A DNA stretch of 64,000 bases. It comes from Eubacterium oxidoreducens (lineage in GTDB: Bacteria; Bacillota; Clostridia; Lachnospirales; Lachnospiraceae). Shown here one piece after another: positions 63,151 to 64,000 of the stretch. The stretch is taken from positions 147,330 through 211,329 of the forward strand of contig NZ_FMXR01000007.1 of NCBI RefSeq assembly GCF_900104415.1, given 5' to 3'. Each line of letters begins with the position of its first letter. Position 1 is the first letter of the stretch. Both the position numbers and the translations under genes were made by a program. Under the pieces are notes generated by a model that worked only from the letters and a program-made list of their open reading frames with translations, was not told where the DNA came from and did no database searches.

Positions 63151-63242
63151 AAGGTCACTTCATAACAGGGAGTTAAAGAAAAGAAAATTGATGATTTTAA
63201 GGATGAAGAATTGAAGTAAATAAAAGAAAGAAGGATAAAAAC

Positions 63243-63758
63243 ATGGATTTTATGACATTGGCAAAGAATCGTTTTTCGGTTCGTAATTATGAGGAAAAGC
63301 AGATTGAAAAAGAGAAAATGGACAAGATTTTAAAGGCGGCGCATATTGCACCTACCGCAAAAAATTGGCAATCTGCCAGAATATATGTAGTACAAAGTGA
63401 AGCGGGCATCTCAAAGCTTCGTTCACTGACTGGATGTGCTTATAACGCACCGACAGTTATGCTTATAGGCTATGAAGAGTCCGAACAGTACTTTAACGAA
63501 ATGGAAGAAGGTATCTCTTCGGGACAACAAGATGCATCTATAGTGGCAACGCACATGATGCTAGAGGCAGCTGATTTGGGAATCGGTTCTGTATGGGTAG
63601 ATGTGTTCCCGAATACAAAGACAGCACAAGCATTTAATCTTCCTGAGTCTGTAAAGCTGGTTTGCCTGATGCCTATGGGATATGCAGCAGAGGGCACAAA
63701 GCCTGCACCAATGCATGAAACTTATAGACCAATGGATGAAATGATAAAGATGATGTAG
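63243..63758 (+). CDS. Nitroreductase family FMN oxidoreductase
   Basis: 171 residues. Typical start DFMTLAKNRFSVRNYEEKQI with the Arg-Ser-x-Arg FMN contact, PTAKNWQSARIYVV, ATHMMLEAADLGIGSVWVDVF, and MPMGYAAEGTKPAP near the end. Short single-domain type. Reduces nitro compounds, quinones or flavins with NAD(P)H; substrate unknown. GAAGG upstream. Confidence 0.92.
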   Translation: MDFMTLAKNRFSVRNYEEKQIEKEKMDKILKAAHIAPTAKNWQSARIYVVQSEAGISKLRSLTGCAYNAPTVMLIGYEESEQYFNEMEEGISSGQQDASIVATHMMLEAADLGIGSVWVDVFPNTKTAQAFNLPESVKLVCLMPMGYAAEGTKPAPMHETYRPMDEMIKMM

Positions 63759-63874
63759 TGGGATTAGTCTATCCTGCGCATATTTGTAAAGCTTTAGGAA
63801 AAACAAGTTTGTTTTTTACAAGGATAGGTTTTAAATGCATCTTTTATAAAATGGCATACTGCGTTATTTTGTTT

Positions 63875-64000
63875 TTAACACAGTCGGGGTATAAGCCCCG
63901 ACTGTGTTAAACGCTCCGCGAGGATGCGCACGGATTCGGACAGGAATTTGTCTGCTGAAGCAGACCCGAATCCGGCGCGCAAGACTCGCGAGCGAGTCTT
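63875..64000 (+). repeat. Three-hairpin repeat, copy E, cut by window end
   Basis: Full left end and all three hairpins; the window stops in the last bases. Hairpin 1 reads TTAACACAGTCGGGG / CCCCGACTGTGTTAA, changed on both arms compared with copies A and B, so pairing is kept. Confidence 0.93.

Larger units (their letters stand above)
61504..63164 (+). mobile_element. IS110-family insertion sequence (IS1111-like layout)
   Basis: One transposase gene and long non-coding right part. Subterminal inverted repeats TATGAAGTGACCT (61504-61516) and AGGTCACTTCATA (63152-63164), 13 of 13. Exact ends may lie a few bases outside. No target duplication seen, as usual in this family. Confidence 0.85.

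Noticed and set aside
1..64000. tRNA, rRNA and riboswitch genes
   Set aside because: I looked for cloverleaf-like T-arm motifs, rRNA and T-box or common riboswitch leaders and saw none that could be supported.

Overview
The window looks like chromosome of a low-GC Gram-positive gut anaerobe of class Clostridia, most likely Lachnospiraceae. The evidence is the overall base composition, strong AGGAGG ribosome binding sites, lipoproteins with short Lxx[G/A]C signal peptides, an HrcA-type CIRCE site, and the gene order M16C peptidase, era, recO, lipoprotein, glyS, ppdK. Species cannot be fixed from the sequence alone.

Positions 1-36180 are mostly ordinary core chromosome. In order they hold: the end of a glycosyltransferase-methyltransferase; a Nudix-MoaE-like fusion; a zinc-type ABC importer (substrate lipoprotein, ATPase, permease) with a Cys-rich small membrane protein, an extra lipoprotein and a Fur-family-like operator; an NSS-type transporter gene broken by a single amber codon; a CIRCE-controlled small heat-shock gene followed by a DnaJ-like gene; aroC; a secreted surface protein; tgt-yajC; leuB-ilvD-ilvB-serC-serA (branched-chain amino acid and serine synthesis); a DUF1015 gene; mscS; cysD-cysNC (sulfate activation); csp; an M16C peptidase; era-recO; glyS; and ppdK.

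Positions 36300-63870 are accessory DNA. The first block (36343-42404) is a regulator, an EVE-HNH nuclease, a large helicase IV-like protein with a nuclease-like insert, Zn ribbons and an RQC-like tail, and a small overlapping partner. It reads as a candidate modification-dependent defence operon. Then come a frameshifted gene, a Met/Gly-rich small protein, a cluster of covarying palindromes, an AbiE-type toxin-antitoxin pair, a large serine recombinase with two small upstream genes, a DUF4143-type ATPase, gene scraps (TetR, sirtuin-like, UvrA-like), a hipBA pair with three operators, an Rpn-type nuclease/transposase, more scraps, and a cassette of macrodomain-HTH protein, degenerate DnaB-like protein and membrane-tailed GTPase (55777-58743). 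The block ends with immunity-like or unknown genes and an IS110-family insertion next to a shortened lipoprotein gene. A nitroreductase gene follows.

One element links the core and accessory parts: a GC-rich repeat of about 130 bp with three hairpins. It occurs five times (9430, 21999, 48121, 49799, 63875), always on the + strand and downstream of a + strand gene. In three copies its first bases supply the stop codon of the gene before it, and its first stem carries paired (compensatory) changes between copies. This repeat, the EVE-HNH/helicase operon and the macro/DnaB-like/GTPase cassette are the most promising undescribed items here.
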